From: Vibrio nereis NBRC 15637 | Lineage (GTDB): Bacteria; Pseudomonadota; Gammaproteobacteria; Enterobacterales; Vibrionaceae | DNA length: 64,000 bases | Reading direction: 5' to 3' | Assembly (NCBI RefSeq): GCF_001591105.1 | Contig: NZ_BCUD01000009.1 | Location: 62,001-126,000, forward strand | Shown: piece after piece, positions 27,901-36,384 of the stretch | How positions within the stretch are numbered: position 1 is the stretch's first letter | How the letters are laid out: each line of letters starts with the position of its first letter | Position numbers and translations under genes: made by a program | The notes under the pieces: generated by a model | The model's input: the letters and a program-made list of their open reading frames with translations, nothing else | Told to the model about the DNA's origin: nothing | Database searches by the model: none

Positions 27901-28495
27901 CAATGTGTTCGTAGAACTGCTTGATTCGGTTTCTATCGCAGTAATCGGCAAATAGTTTTTGGGTGAGTCCGTAGTAGTTGTGCCAATCTTTTTGATGGTT
28001 CTGATACTGTTCTTCTTGTTCGAATTTGGCTGGAATACTTTCAGTAGACTGCGCTGGAATTTCATTTGTTGTTAGGAATTCATCGAGCTTATCGACGTCA
28101 GCGATAGTAAAGGTGTCATTTCCTTGAGGAGCAAGCAAATCACGAGGTATGAATGGCGTGGTGTTGGGAAATAGTAGTCCTTCACGATTGACCCATAAAG
28201 AGCAGACAATTGGTGTCAGTACACCAGGCATATTGCCGCTGTAATCTTTCCCATGAACTTTCCGAAGATAATAGGTGACCGGTCGATGATGAATTTGTAC
28301 GGCGGTTAGGGTATCTGCTTCATTGCGAAACAGATCTTCTAGCAATGTAGAATCAGGTTTAAGCTTACCTTCTTTGAACTCGTCGGTTGTCGTTCGCACA
28401 TAATTTTTCAGGTCTTGCTTTTTTAATGCACCTTTCGCGCTATCGGCATCGGCAAGAGAATTACGCCAATAGTGAATCCAGCCCTGATTATTCAT
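24977..28495 (-). CDS. mkoC: Helicase-PLD nuclease fusion, Mokosh type II (MkoC)-like
   Basis: 1172 residues. A COG1112/UPF1-like SF1 helicase has Walker A GPPGTGKTT at about residues 292-300, Walker B LLIVDEAGQVAPE, GDIYQIPPI, a long coiled-coil insertion between them, and motif VI LNVAVSRAKD. A C-terminal phospholipase D nuclease motif follows (HSK...GSFNW, about residues 1108-1126). Helicase plus PLD in one chain is the published layout of Mokosh type II anti-phage systems. The frame runs to 28612, but the ATG at 28495 has an AAGGA site 6 bp upstream. Only one HKD motif is clear, so dimerisation would be needed for a full active site. Confidence 0.75.
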   Translation of the reverse strand: MNNQGWIHYWRNSLADADSAKGALKKQDLKNYVRTTTDEFKEGKLKPDSTLLEDLFRNEADTLTAVQIHHRPVTYYLRKVHGKDYSGNMPGVLTPIVCSLWVNREGLLFPNTTPFIPRDLLAPQGNDTFTIADVDKLDEFLTTNEIPAQSTESIPAKFEQEEQYQNHQKDWHNYYGLTQKLFADYCDRNRIKQFYEHIESRGLVNKISECLGASRHILKLYDNLSNSSTALPLLDSYAAKTVTNHDECIEVSQTVHSRFGHSNSQFPLTKAQCDALTHTLAMQEGDILAVNGPPGTGKTTFVLSVVASLWIESALKESQPPLIIAASTNNQAVTNIIDAFGKDFDEGDDELSGRWLPDIFSYGGYLPSAYGELEAAKSYQTKHFYEKVEQLDFLDQAQAHYLDRAKQAFPQQNFADVTQVKAYLLAELRQHQNQLDHIQNNWHHYNRQLNDIHSRLGNNPQQTLADQQQAVSNAQALKDNAKEQLTAWRSYLGNESTWLTLFKWLPPIKNKLELQRRSFMYNLIEHDEEQIENLSSDRFESLLKQVFSSKKDDFDDQKNRYQSWLEQYQEFEQSQLNWLNSINNFTEDSPEQTIPQLTDIDSVLDITTRFRMFRLAVHYWEACWLLSCRDLGQELNKQARKTGLKTVRPRWQRRMMLTPCIVSTFHSLPSHMTYQSHVGNNEFETDYLLNEIDLLIVDEAGQVAPEVAAASFSLAKKALVIGDIYQIPPIRNVCSSIDRGNLKQHKVISSDDEYTVIQEEGRSVVTGSVMHVAQQASRFHYMPEAEPGMFLQEHRRCYDELISYCNDLCYQGILIPKRGQATEDSLYSPFSHLHVDGIAESFSGSRRNKLEAETIAAWLHANKVEIENYYGEPLAKCVGIITPFSAQVNQIKTACGEFDIKAGKGDDQLTVGTVHSLQGAERKIIIFSQVYTRHNDGGFIDMDPSMLNVAVSRAKDAFLVFGDLDIIEAAPSSSPRGLLAKYLFTDERNELEFSVGQRPDLLQICGHPKLLTNAEEHDAFLSKLLREVQRKIDIVSPWLLLDKLQSTGQLELLKTALHKGVQITIHTDRHFNTTVANHPDTNKVKAFQHCCATLEQLGIVINVINGVHSKSVFADDRYMAVGSFNWFSASRSGKYANIETSLIYVGELEKEIKTQLDFLNSRSCNTNKQPVT

Positions 28496-29686
28496 ACCCG
28501 GTCCTTGAAATTTTTGCGATAAGCATGTGATTTTAGTCGAATATCCCCTTGCCAAGGGAGTGTTTTTTGTTAGAACTTTGAACAATTTCTGACTTGTCGA
28601 TCTTTTAGTCATTCGGATGATGACTATTCGAGCCGTCGAAGAATTGGGGCAGGGGTATTAAAGTCTATTTCTCCTAATGTTATATGAATTTAATGATTAA
28701 TTATGTGAATGTTTGGCTGCTGGTGACTTATGCATGTATAAACAACTAAAATGTTGTTTTTATGCTGATGGACAACTTTTAAGTTGTATTGGTGGCTTCT
28801 GGAAGTTATCGCAAACATCGCACTTGTTGGGCAGGTCAAATCCAGAGCATTGCTGCGTGATTAGTGCGTGAGGTACACGTTTGTCTGTTCTTCACAGCTA
28901 AATCAGAACACTTTTGCATTTATATTCATCTTAGATTTAGGTAATTGATGAAACCGCAATAAAAAACTAATGTGCTTGGAGTAATCGTTAGCTGCAGACC
29001 TAACTGATTTCTGTCCAGATTCGTGCTGACGGGCTAGATCACCGTAACGTAATTCTGCCCCATTATGTGTTTCGCTTGACAAACGTTTAAGTCAAACAAG
29101 CAAGAATTGACTTACTTTTTATCATACTTATCATAATGTTGCCTATGTGAAAACTGGGGTCGGCATTCATTATACCGTTTCAGGTGTTAATGAGTGGACG
29201 CATAACAATGATTGTTTCAGGCAAGAAAATCGAGTAAGTGCTGCCCAAGTTCTGCCCTGAGCTCCCCCCACCTTTATTGAATATTCCAATAAAGCTCTTA
29301 AGCCAAGTAAAGAGCCCATGTTGTTTATGGACGGCGTTCAATATTCACTCCCCATCCTAGAGAGAATCATTCGATGTAACATTACCAGAAGTTGCAGACT
29401 CGCTGGTGCACAGAGTTACCGATAATTTTCAGCTATTCGAATCTGCATCTTCGAGTTGAAAGGGTATACCACTTACCACGCCTTGAATATCAGCGTTCTA
29501 TTCTCTTGTTTATCCACATCGCAAAATCCAAAAATTACATTCATAAACTGGAGTGATAGCGATCACCATTATATAAAATATCAATAAGGTAGCTTGGTTT
29601 AATAGCCTATTATTGCATACGGAATTTGAATGCAACAAATATCGCACTGAGCAATTTTTCTAATAAATAATTAAGGACAAGATCGG
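28496..29686. other. 1.2-kb gene-poor stretch with paired dyads
   Basis: No intact gene was found. Two similar 16-bp dyads, ACAACTAAAATGTTGT (28742-28757) and ACAACTTTTAAGTTGT (28772-28787), start 30 bp apart. They look like operators of a regulator or toxin-antitoxin unit that is no longer recognisable. A decayed reading frame lies at 29270-29459. The promoter of the lipoprotein gene should be at its right end. Confidence 0.5.
29270..29459 (+). pseudogene. Possible decayed coding remnant
   Basis: An open segment (TFIEYSNKALKPSK..., ending at 29425) without its own start is followed by an overlapping segment in another frame (DVTLPEVADSLVHRV..., ending at 29459). Together they read like one protein interrupted by a frameshift. 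The family is not recognised; chance is possible. Confidence 0.3.
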
Positions 29687-32350
29687 ATGAACACACGTTG
29701 GTTGTATAACAACAAAACAATGGTGGCTGCGGCAGTCACTGCAGCGTTAATCACGGGTTGTGGTGGAGGTTCTGACGCATCTCCCGACGCAAAAGACCCA
29801 ACCCCAGCGGCAGACTTTACCGTAACTGCGTTAGACGGCTACTTGCACAAAGCAAGCGTTAAAGTCGATAGCGATAACAATGGTGTATGCGAAACAACCC
29901 TTGGCACGACAGACAACAAAGGCCAATTGAAAGTCGATAGCCAATATAAAGGCAAACCTCTTTGTGTTACGGCTACCCCCGGCACTACGGTTGATATAAC
30001 GCGCGGGCTTGTTGAAAAAGCTTTCACGCTTAAAGCGCCAGCTGGCGCGGTTGTTGTTAACCCACTGACTAACTTAGTCGTAGAGAAGCTAGAAAAAGAT
30101 CCAACGTTAAACTTAGCTTCAGCGCAAAAAATCGTTATTGACGCTTTAGTTGAAAGTGGCATTCAAGTCGACAATGATGATGCCTTCGGTGACTATCTTT
30201 CTGACGCTAACTCGCCACAGGATGCACTGAAAAATAAACAGCTCGAAGTTATTGGCGAAGTACTGGTCGATAACCACGACAAAGCCAATATCAGCCCTGA
30301 GTCTAAGCTCACTATCGTTAAGCAAGTCGCGACCGAAGTAAAAGACAAAACCAATGCCGATGAGCTACAAGGTTTTAATCCGATTATCGGCGACATCAAA
30401 GAAGACGGCAGTGTCGATCCAATTACCGTTAACCATCGACCAAATAGTGTTGGTGCTAATAACCTAACCTTTAAGACCGAAGTTTCTTCAGATGGCACGA
30501 CCAGTATCGATCTAGCGTCACAATATCGTTTAGCGTTTCATGATGTAGATAGCGGTGACTCATACACCCTTAAGGTGTCCACCGACTCGGAGTATCAAAA
30601 TGGTGTGAGCATTAGCAATGAGGGTGTAGTTTCCAATATCAAGCACGATAAAGCGGGTGTCTACACTTTCTATATCTTTGCCATCGACTCCCACGGCGCA
30701 AAATCCAACCCTGTGGAGCTAAAAGTTACCTTTACCTCATCAGACCTTGCTCCAAGCGTCGACGAAGAGACCAAAGCCACTTTTGTTCAAACTATTAAAG
30801 CCATTGAATTCACAAAAGGGGTCGACTTCCCTGAGCAAACCTTTAGTTTAGATGGCCTGTTTATCGATGAAGACGTCGCGTCACTGACCATCAATGCAGA
30901 TACTGATGCCGTAGGCATGAGCGCAACGATTCAAGATGGACAGCTCGTGATTAAAGGTAGCCCCACTGTCGATGGCGAGTTTAACTTAGTGGTGTGGGCT
31001 CAAGATGCAGTCAACCAAGATCAAGCTAGTGTCAACGTCTTTTACACGATTAAGCCATCAGAGGTTGCGGTTACGCACCCTCTGGAAAACAAAGTATTTT
31101 ACTCGGTTGATAACAGCGGCCCTAGCGAGCATCCGTCACTGAGTTGTCACGCAGTCAAGTTGGAAAATAATATAGTTTATTTCTCCGATCCGACCATGAA
31201 CAACGGTTATACCTGTGCAGAGCCTAGTCTAGAAGTGGGCTCCTACAGCGTTGAAGGGGATATAATTAAAACCACAGTTAGTGAAGGCGACTCTAACGCA
31301 GTTGACCACATCGCGGTTGTGAAAGCTTATGACTTCAATCAAGGTTACCTCATCAAAGCAACCTCACAAACCAGTCAAACCAACGGTACAGCCACTGTTT
31401 GGCTTGCCGATATGTTTACCAGCAGCAAACATGTCGAAAGTACGCTAAACATGCGCGCTTCTGGCGTGATCTACCGTTACTTCCTGTGGCATAACGATCG
31501 CTACATCGACCCTGCGGTTGGCGTACAACTCAATGGGCTAAATGCGTTAAATAATAAGCCATTTGCAAGCGTTTCTTTCGCGTCGGCATTGACTTGTAAT
31601 GATGTTATGAGTATTTACTCTAATTTCTATTTGTCTAATGAAAACCGTGCTACGGCACTATCTCGCGATTGTGTTATCGATAGCGAAACCAGTCAACCTA
31701 CGGTTCAATTTAACAGTCTCTCCGGTACGGGAGCAGACGACCTAATCAACGGTCAGTTCTACACTATTTCTGCCGATCTAGCACCTGAGTTTACCGATAA
31801 AATGGCACCACTAGCAGCACGTATTGAGCATCAAGGAATCCAGTCTTGTATTATGGGTGACGACTCTTGGGGGCAAAACGATACCCCAACGTCTCTATCG
31901 AGCCTTGAACAGTATCAAACAGTGCTCTCTGACTGTAAAGCCGCCAGCAATACAACGATGAACATCGAGTCGGCAATGACTACCTTGGTGAGAAACCAAC
32001 CCTCGAAAAGCTTTACGCTGAAAAAACAGGGTCAAAGCTACGTATTCTACGAGCTGGAAAATGGTGAGCGTAGCGTCAATGTGAAAGAAGACGATCAAAG
32101 TGTCGGTATCGGCACGTGGGACTATGTGGATGGCAACATTGTCATTTCTAATGCTAAAGATGCTGATAATACGCCTATTAACCTCAAAGAGACCATCGCG
32201 ATGACGTCTTGGAGCTACGATAACCTAGGTATTGCAGTCAAAAAACTACTTCAAGAACAACACTACGATTCGCTAGGGCTTGGAGAGTGGACAACACACG
32301 GCAGTGTTTCCTCAGACGTTTATGTGATCATTCTAGGTGCAGAGCATTAA
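29687..32350 (+). CDS. Large outer-membrane-type lipoprotein with Ig/cadherin-like domains
   Basis: 887 residues. A signal peptide ends in the lipobox LITGC, so Cys25 should be lipidated; it is followed by a GGGS linker. The middle holds beta-rich, cadherin-like repeats (about residues 250-455: GVSISNEGVVSNI...GVYTFYIFAIDSHGA, then a second copy with EFNLVVWAQDA). The C-terminal half is not recognised. A good AAGGACAAG site precedes the ATG and a strong terminator follows. Probably surface-exposed; possibly an adhesin or exopolymer-binding protein, though nothing proves this. Confidence 0.75.
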   Translation: MNTRWLYNNKTMVAAAVTAALITGCGGGSDASPDAKDPTPAADFTVTALDGYLHKASVKVDSDNNGVCETTLGTTDNKGQLKVDSQYKGKPLCVTATPGTTVDITRGLVEKAFTLKAPAGAVVVNPLTNLVVEKLEKDPTLNLASAQKIVIDALVESGIQVDNDDAFGDYLSDANSPQDALKNKQLEVIGEVLVDNHDKANISPESKLTIVKQVATEVKDKTNADELQGFNPIIGDIKEDGSVDPITVNHRPNSVGANNLTFKTEVSSDGTTSIDLASQYRLAFHDVDSGDSYTLKVSTDSEYQNGVSISNEGVVSNIKHDKAGVYTFYIFAIDSHGAKSNPVELKVTFTSSDLAPSVDEETKATFVQTIKAIEFTKGVDFPEQTFSLDGLFIDEDVASLTINADTDAVGMSATIQDGQLVIKGSPTVDGEFNLVVWAQDAVNQDQASVNVFYTIKPSEVAVTHPLENKVFYSVDNSGPSEHPSLSCHAVKLENNIVYFSDPTMNNGYTCAEPSLEVGSYSVEGDIIKTTVSEGDSNAVDHIAVVKAYDFNQGYLIKATSQTSQTNGTATVWLADMFTSSKHVESTLNMRASGVIYRYFLWHNDRYIDPAVGVQLNGLNALNNKPFASVSFASALTCNDVMSIYSNFYLSNENRATALSRDCVIDSETSQPTVQFNSLSGTGADDLINGQFYTISADLAPEFTDKMAPLAARIEHQGIQSCIMGDDSWGQNDTPTSLSSLEQYQTVLSDCKAASNTTMNIESAMTTLVRNQPSKSFTLKKQGQSYVFYELENGERSVNVKEDDQSVGIGTWDYVDGNIVISNAKDADNTPINLKETIAMTSWSYDNLGIAVKKLLQEQHYDSLGLGEWTTHGSVSSDVYVIILGAEH

Positions 32351-32396
32351 TTTGGCGTAGCGTTGTGAATGGCGTCATCAAGTAACGCCTTAAACC

Positions 32397-32435
32397 AAAA
32401 ATCCGAGTGTTGATAAAGCACTCGGATTTTTCTTT
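32397..32435. terminator. Terminator after the lipoprotein gene
   Basis: The stem AAAAATCCGAGTG (32397-32409) with CACTCGGATTTTT (32419-32431) and a T-rich tail. It could also serve the convergent EAL gene. Confidence 0.85.
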
Positions 32436-32548
32436 CTCTGGTAAAATAATTACCTTAACTGGGTTAACCTAAAGCCTACTAATTCCATGGTTTACCTCAC
32501 TAATCTGTCAAACGATAAACAGCTTCTAAGTATGTGAACTTTGCGATG

Positions 32549-34033
32549 CTACATCATACTTAAGCTTTTATTTAATGCCGTAACAGGGACTGGGCGACTT
32601 AGATAAAATCCTTGAGCTTGTTCACAGTCTAACTCCTCAAGAATACACAGCTGTTCAAGGGTCTCTATGCCCTCAGCAACGACTTGAATCCCAAACCCCT
32701 TGGCTATATCAACGATGCCGGAAGTAATTGCTCTTGATCGATAGTCAATAGCAATGTCTTTGATGAAGCTACGATCTATCTTGATTTCATCAACGTCTAA
32801 TTTACTGAATATGCCAAATGAAGTATAGCCAACACCAAAGTCATCAATGGAGAACGTTACGCCAGATTTCTTCAGCTGTTTTACTATAATTGCACATTGA
32901 TCAATATCCTTTAACGTGGCTGTCTCTGTGATTTCAAAGCATAGGTATTGCGCAAAATCACGATCTTGATTTAAGTAAGTTTCGATTTGGCGCATGTCTT
33001 CAACACTATTCAGCTCAGTAGCAGAAATATTCACCGATACGCTTTGAATAGAATGTCCTAGGAGCTGGGTTTCTTTAAGTTGTTTTGATGCTTGCTTGAT
33101 AACTAGTGCTGTTAAAGCACTACAGAGATTGTTCTCTTCTGCCAGCGTGATAAATACAGCAGGAGATATATCTCCATGTTGGTGGTGTTTCCAGCGAGAG
33201 AGCACTTCAACTCCAGTTACTCTCTTATCTTTTAGATGATACTTTGGTTGAAATACGATCTGTATTTGTTCTTTTCGTATTGCGTTACGTAGATCTGCAA
33301 TCATCTGTTTTCTTTGGAGATCTTGCTCAGCGAGTTTTTTGTCGTGGTACCGGATAGTGTTTTTCGTTATCTTTGCTTGAGCGAGCGCATATTTAGCTGA
33401 CGTCATGAGCTGTTTAACGCTTTCTCCATCAAATGGATAGAGCGCAACACCAATAGAGCACGTTACATCAATTCCATGACGTTTTGAGTGCTGGCTAAAC
33501 TGCCTTTGAATACGTGCTAGGTGCCTGTCAATTTGCTTCTCGTCGTGCATGCGAATCAAGCAAGCAAACCCATCAGAATGAGTCCTTGAAGAGAAAAGTG
33601 GAGAGACAGTAGAGGAACTAATAGATTGTGCGATGTCTTTTAAAAATTGATTGCTCTTTACAAAGCCGAGTTGATCGGCAATGGGCTTAAAGTTGTCAAT
33701 ATCGAGAAGAAAGAGAACATAATGTTCATTTTCTTTGGCACTACTGAACTTTTGCTCCAAATAGCGAAAAAAGACGTAGGGACTATGCAGGCCTGTCACA
33801 TAGTCAATGTCATTAGCCCGTTCAATCTCTCGGTTGTTCTTTTTTATCAGCCCCCATAGCAAGAGAGACGTGATCACGATAAATAGCATCCCCTTTAGTG
33901 ACTGAACCAAGGTATATACTTGTAGATTGTTAGATAGGAGCTCTACCGCTTTATCTGAGAATAAAACCCACAGTGACGCGAATACAAAGTAAGTAAAAAC
34001 GAGTTTAGCGGAGGTGAGGGAGTTTTTGTTCAT
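32549..34033 (-). CDS. c-di-GMP phosphodiesterase, degenerate GGDEF plus EAL
   Basis: 494 residues. Two N-terminal membrane helices are followed by a GGDEF-like domain whose active site has decayed to HSDGF. A well-conserved EAL domain follows: EVLSRW in place of EALLRW, the metal/Lys region IDDFGVGY, DEIKIDRSFI, VAEGIET and EQAQGFYLSRP. It should degrade c-di-GMP and not make it. The ATG at 34033 (MNKNSL) replaces a GTG at 34042. It is divergent from a diguanylate cyclase gene, so the pair may balance the same signal. Confidence 0.88.
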   Translation of the reverse strand: MNKNSLTSAKLVFTYFVFASLWVLFSDKAVELLSNNLQVYTLVQSLKGMLFIVITSLLLWGLIKKNNREIERANDIDYVTGLHSPYVFFRYLEQKFSSAKENEHYVLFLLDIDNFKPIADQLGFVKSNQFLKDIAQSISSSTVSPLFSSRTHSDGFACLIRMHDEKQIDRHLARIQRQFSQHSKRHGIDVTCSIGVALYPFDGESVKQLMTSAKYALAQAKITKNTIRYHDKKLAEQDLQRKQMIADLRNAIRKEQIQIVFQPKYHLKDKRVTGVEVLSRWKHHQHGDISPAVFITLAEENNLCSALTALVIKQASKQLKETQLLGHSIQSVSVNISATELNSVEDMRQIETYLNQDRDFAQYLCFEITETATLKDIDQCAIIVKQLKKSGVTFSIDDFGVGYTSFGIFSKLDVDEIKIDRSFIKDIAIDYRSRAITSGIVDIAKGFGIQVVAEGIETLEQLCILEELDCEQAQGFYLSRPVPVTALNKSLSMM

Positions 34034-34453
34034 ATAGACCACAGTATTACTCGTGTACTGCCCATGACTAAAGTCATAATTATATGATTAACCTATCATT
34101 ACATCGAATATCAAGCTAGTGACACATCACTTAAACTGTTTAAAATGCTACATTAAACATATGGTTTTACTACGTAAACTAATGTTTAGTCGCATCAAGC
34201 CCCTCTAAGTATAAGTTTTACTTTCTTGAACCCTTCAAGTATCGGCTAGCATTTTGATCTTGATGTTTGTTTTTTGGTCAGATACTGACTCTATTTTCTA
34301 TCTATGTCGGCCATATCAGTTTCAAAATAGATATAAGCCAGTATAAGAGTTTCATATTTCATGCAGAACTGTCAAAATCTACTAAAACTTGATTTAACAC
34401 ATGTGCAGTAGCACGTACTATTACTTCGAATAAACCAATGGATGACTTAATTT
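34034..34453. other. Divergent intergenic region between EAL and GGDEF genes
   Basis: About 420 AT-rich bases that must contain both promoters. No known operator or RNA was recognised. Confidence 0.4.
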
Positions 34454-36043
34454 ATGGAATATGTGGGTGAATCAAAACGGATGAAAGACAAGTTGAATTT
34501 GAGGCAACTTATCCTGATTCTAAGCATCTTTAGTGTATTGGTCACTCTTCTGAACGCTTTTTACTCCATATATCGTGTCCAACATGACCTCATTGTCACC
34601 AACACCATTGAATCCAATCGTGTTTACGCTGAAAAAATGGCCGAAATGACGGACACTTTCATTGAATCAGCTTTGTCTCAATTGGAGTATAGTGCACTTA
34701 CGCTTGGGAGTAGGATGGGTGATTCAGATGCGTTGCAAGAAGAAGTAGATCGATTAAGAACCCAAACTGACTCTTTTAACTCTGTAGTCATCGTCAATGC
34801 GAAAGGGGTCATCATTTCCGTTTCACCAGAAACAATACAAGTGAAAGGTGTCCAGTTAACAACAGAAAGTTCGCTACAATCGTTGAACGCTAAGGCTCCA
34901 ATCGTCACTAATCCGTTCGTATCCCCGGCAGGTAATTATCTAATAAGTATTTCGTACCCTATCTTCTCCGCACAAAAAGAGTATTTAGGTTACGTTAGCG
35001 GGAGCATTTATCTCGATAAGAAAAACATATTAATGAGCATACTTGGGCACCATGGCTACAGAGATGGGTCATACCTCTATGTTGTGGATAAAAATCGGAC
35101 ATTGATTTATCACCCTAATAAACAACGAGTGGGAGAAGTCATTGTCAATAATGAAGCGATAAATGAGGTGACTCAGGGAGAGAAAGGTGGGAAAGCTATC
35201 ATTAACTCTCAGGGTATTGATATGCTTGCTGGGTACGCACCAGTCAATTATTCTGGTTGGGGGATAGTTGCTGAGAAATCGGAAAGCCTCACTCTGTCAG
35301 TGCTTAATGACCAAATGTGGAGTGTATTTGTGGCAACGCTTCCAATTGTTGCTCTCACGCTTTTAGTTATTTGGATATCTTCGGTTTTTATCTCAAAACC
35401 ATTATGGCAATTAGCGAGTGTCGTCAAAAACTTTGAAAGCCACACTTCGACTAAACGAGACTTAAATGAAGTGAAACCTTGGTATTTTGAAGCGTCACAC
35501 CTAAAACGTTCATTCCTCAGTACATTCAATATTGTATCCAACACGATTGATCAACTGCATCTCGATACCTTAACCGATTCAATGACTGGGTTGTTAAACC
35601 GCAGAGGTTTAGATAAAGCCATTGATAATTTGCGTATACAAAATATTCCATTTTCTGTTCTCGCTCTGGATGTTGATTACTTCAAAAAAGTGAACGATAC
35701 CTTTGGTCATGATGTCGGTGATACTTTACTCATCAGTGTGGCAAATATGATCAAGGCACAGGCGCGAGAGGTGGATATTGTCTGTCGATCTGGCGGAGAA
35801 GAATTCATGGTTTTTTTAGTTAATACAGACATACGTCAGGCTGAATACGTTGCTGAGAGAATCAGAAAATCCATTGAATCCAATGAGTTTAATGTCGTAG
35901 ATCACGTGACGATTTCTATCGGAGTGTCTCAATGGTTAGCAGAAAGAGAACCGATTAGTGCCGTTCTTAAAGGTGCTGATGATGCTCTTTACCAAGCGAA
36001 ACATAACGGTAGAAATAGAACTGAGGTACATAAGTTCAGATGA
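34454..36043 (+). CDS. Diguanylate cyclase with dCache-type periplasmic sensor
   Basis: 529 residues. Membrane helices at about 18-38 and 293-315 flank a dCache-like periplasmic domain with the segments SVVIVNAKGVIISVS and YLYVVDKNRTLIYHPN. A linker leads to a C-terminal GGDEF domain. The active site GGEEF is intact at about 447-451, with the I-site REVD nine residues before it. It should make c-di-GMP under product inhibition in response to an extracellular ligand, possibly a small carboxylate or amino acid (not determined). Confidence 0.9.
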   Translation: MEYVGESKRMKDKLNLRQLILILSIFSVLVTLLNAFYSIYRVQHDLIVTNTIESNRVYAEKMAEMTDTFIESALSQLEYSALTLGSRMGDSDALQEEVDRLRTQTDSFNSVVIVNAKGVIISVSPETIQVKGVQLTTESSLQSLNAKAPIVTNPFVSPAGNYLISISYPIFSAQKEYLGYVSGSIYLDKKNILMSILGHHGYRDGSYLYVVDKNRTLIYHPNKQRVGEVIVNNEAINEVTQGEKGGKAIINSQGIDMLAGYAPVNYSGWGIVAEKSESLTLSVLNDQMWSVFVATLPIVALTLLVIWISSVFISKPLWQLASVVKNFESHTSTKRDLNEVKPWYFEASHLKRSFLSTFNIVSNTIDQLHLDTLTDSMTGLLNRRGLDKAIDNLRIQNIPFSVLALDVDYFKKVNDTFGHDVGDTLLISVANMIKAQAREVDIVCRSGGEEFMVFLVNTDIRQAEYVAERIRKSIESNEFNVVDHVTISIGVSQWLAEREPISAVLKGADDALYQAKHNGRNRTEVHKFR

Positions 36044-36384
36044 TAAAATAGATGGATACTGATCTGAACATTCATCTAAGCGAGTTTTGTCATACTTTAG
36101 ATAATTTGTGCTTTGTCAAATTGGTAATTGCGCTAAAACGGTTTTGTCCAATGTTGAGCTAGTGACCGTAGCAAGCTCGGTTCTGCCCCATTCGGTGTTA
36201 TATCCCACCCTTCCTGTTATTAGACAAGCAGATATTGACTCAATTTGTCTAATCCTTGGTGCAGTCAAATCCTAGAGAATGGGATTAAAGATTCATTACC
36301 CTAAAAAATAATCCTCCCACTACGACACCCAATGTCGCACCCACCTTTATTATCTAGCCATGAGAATGTTAAAGGTGGTTGAGC
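36044..36384. other. Upstream region of the FtsZ-like cassette
   Basis: 341 bases with no gene. It contains the inverted repeat described separately and presumably the promoter of the four-gene cassette. An RBS-like AAAGGTGG ends at 36377. Confidence 0.5.
36219..36253. promoter_or_regulatory. Inverted repeat upstream of the FtsZ-like/WYL cassette
   Basis: ATTAGACAA (36219-36227) and TTGTCTAAT (36245-36253) are perfect 9-bp arms with a 17-bp spacer, about 130 bp before the first gene. WYL regulators of the BrxR/CapW type bind inverted repeats upstream of their own defence operons, so this is a candidate operator. Confidence 0.55.
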
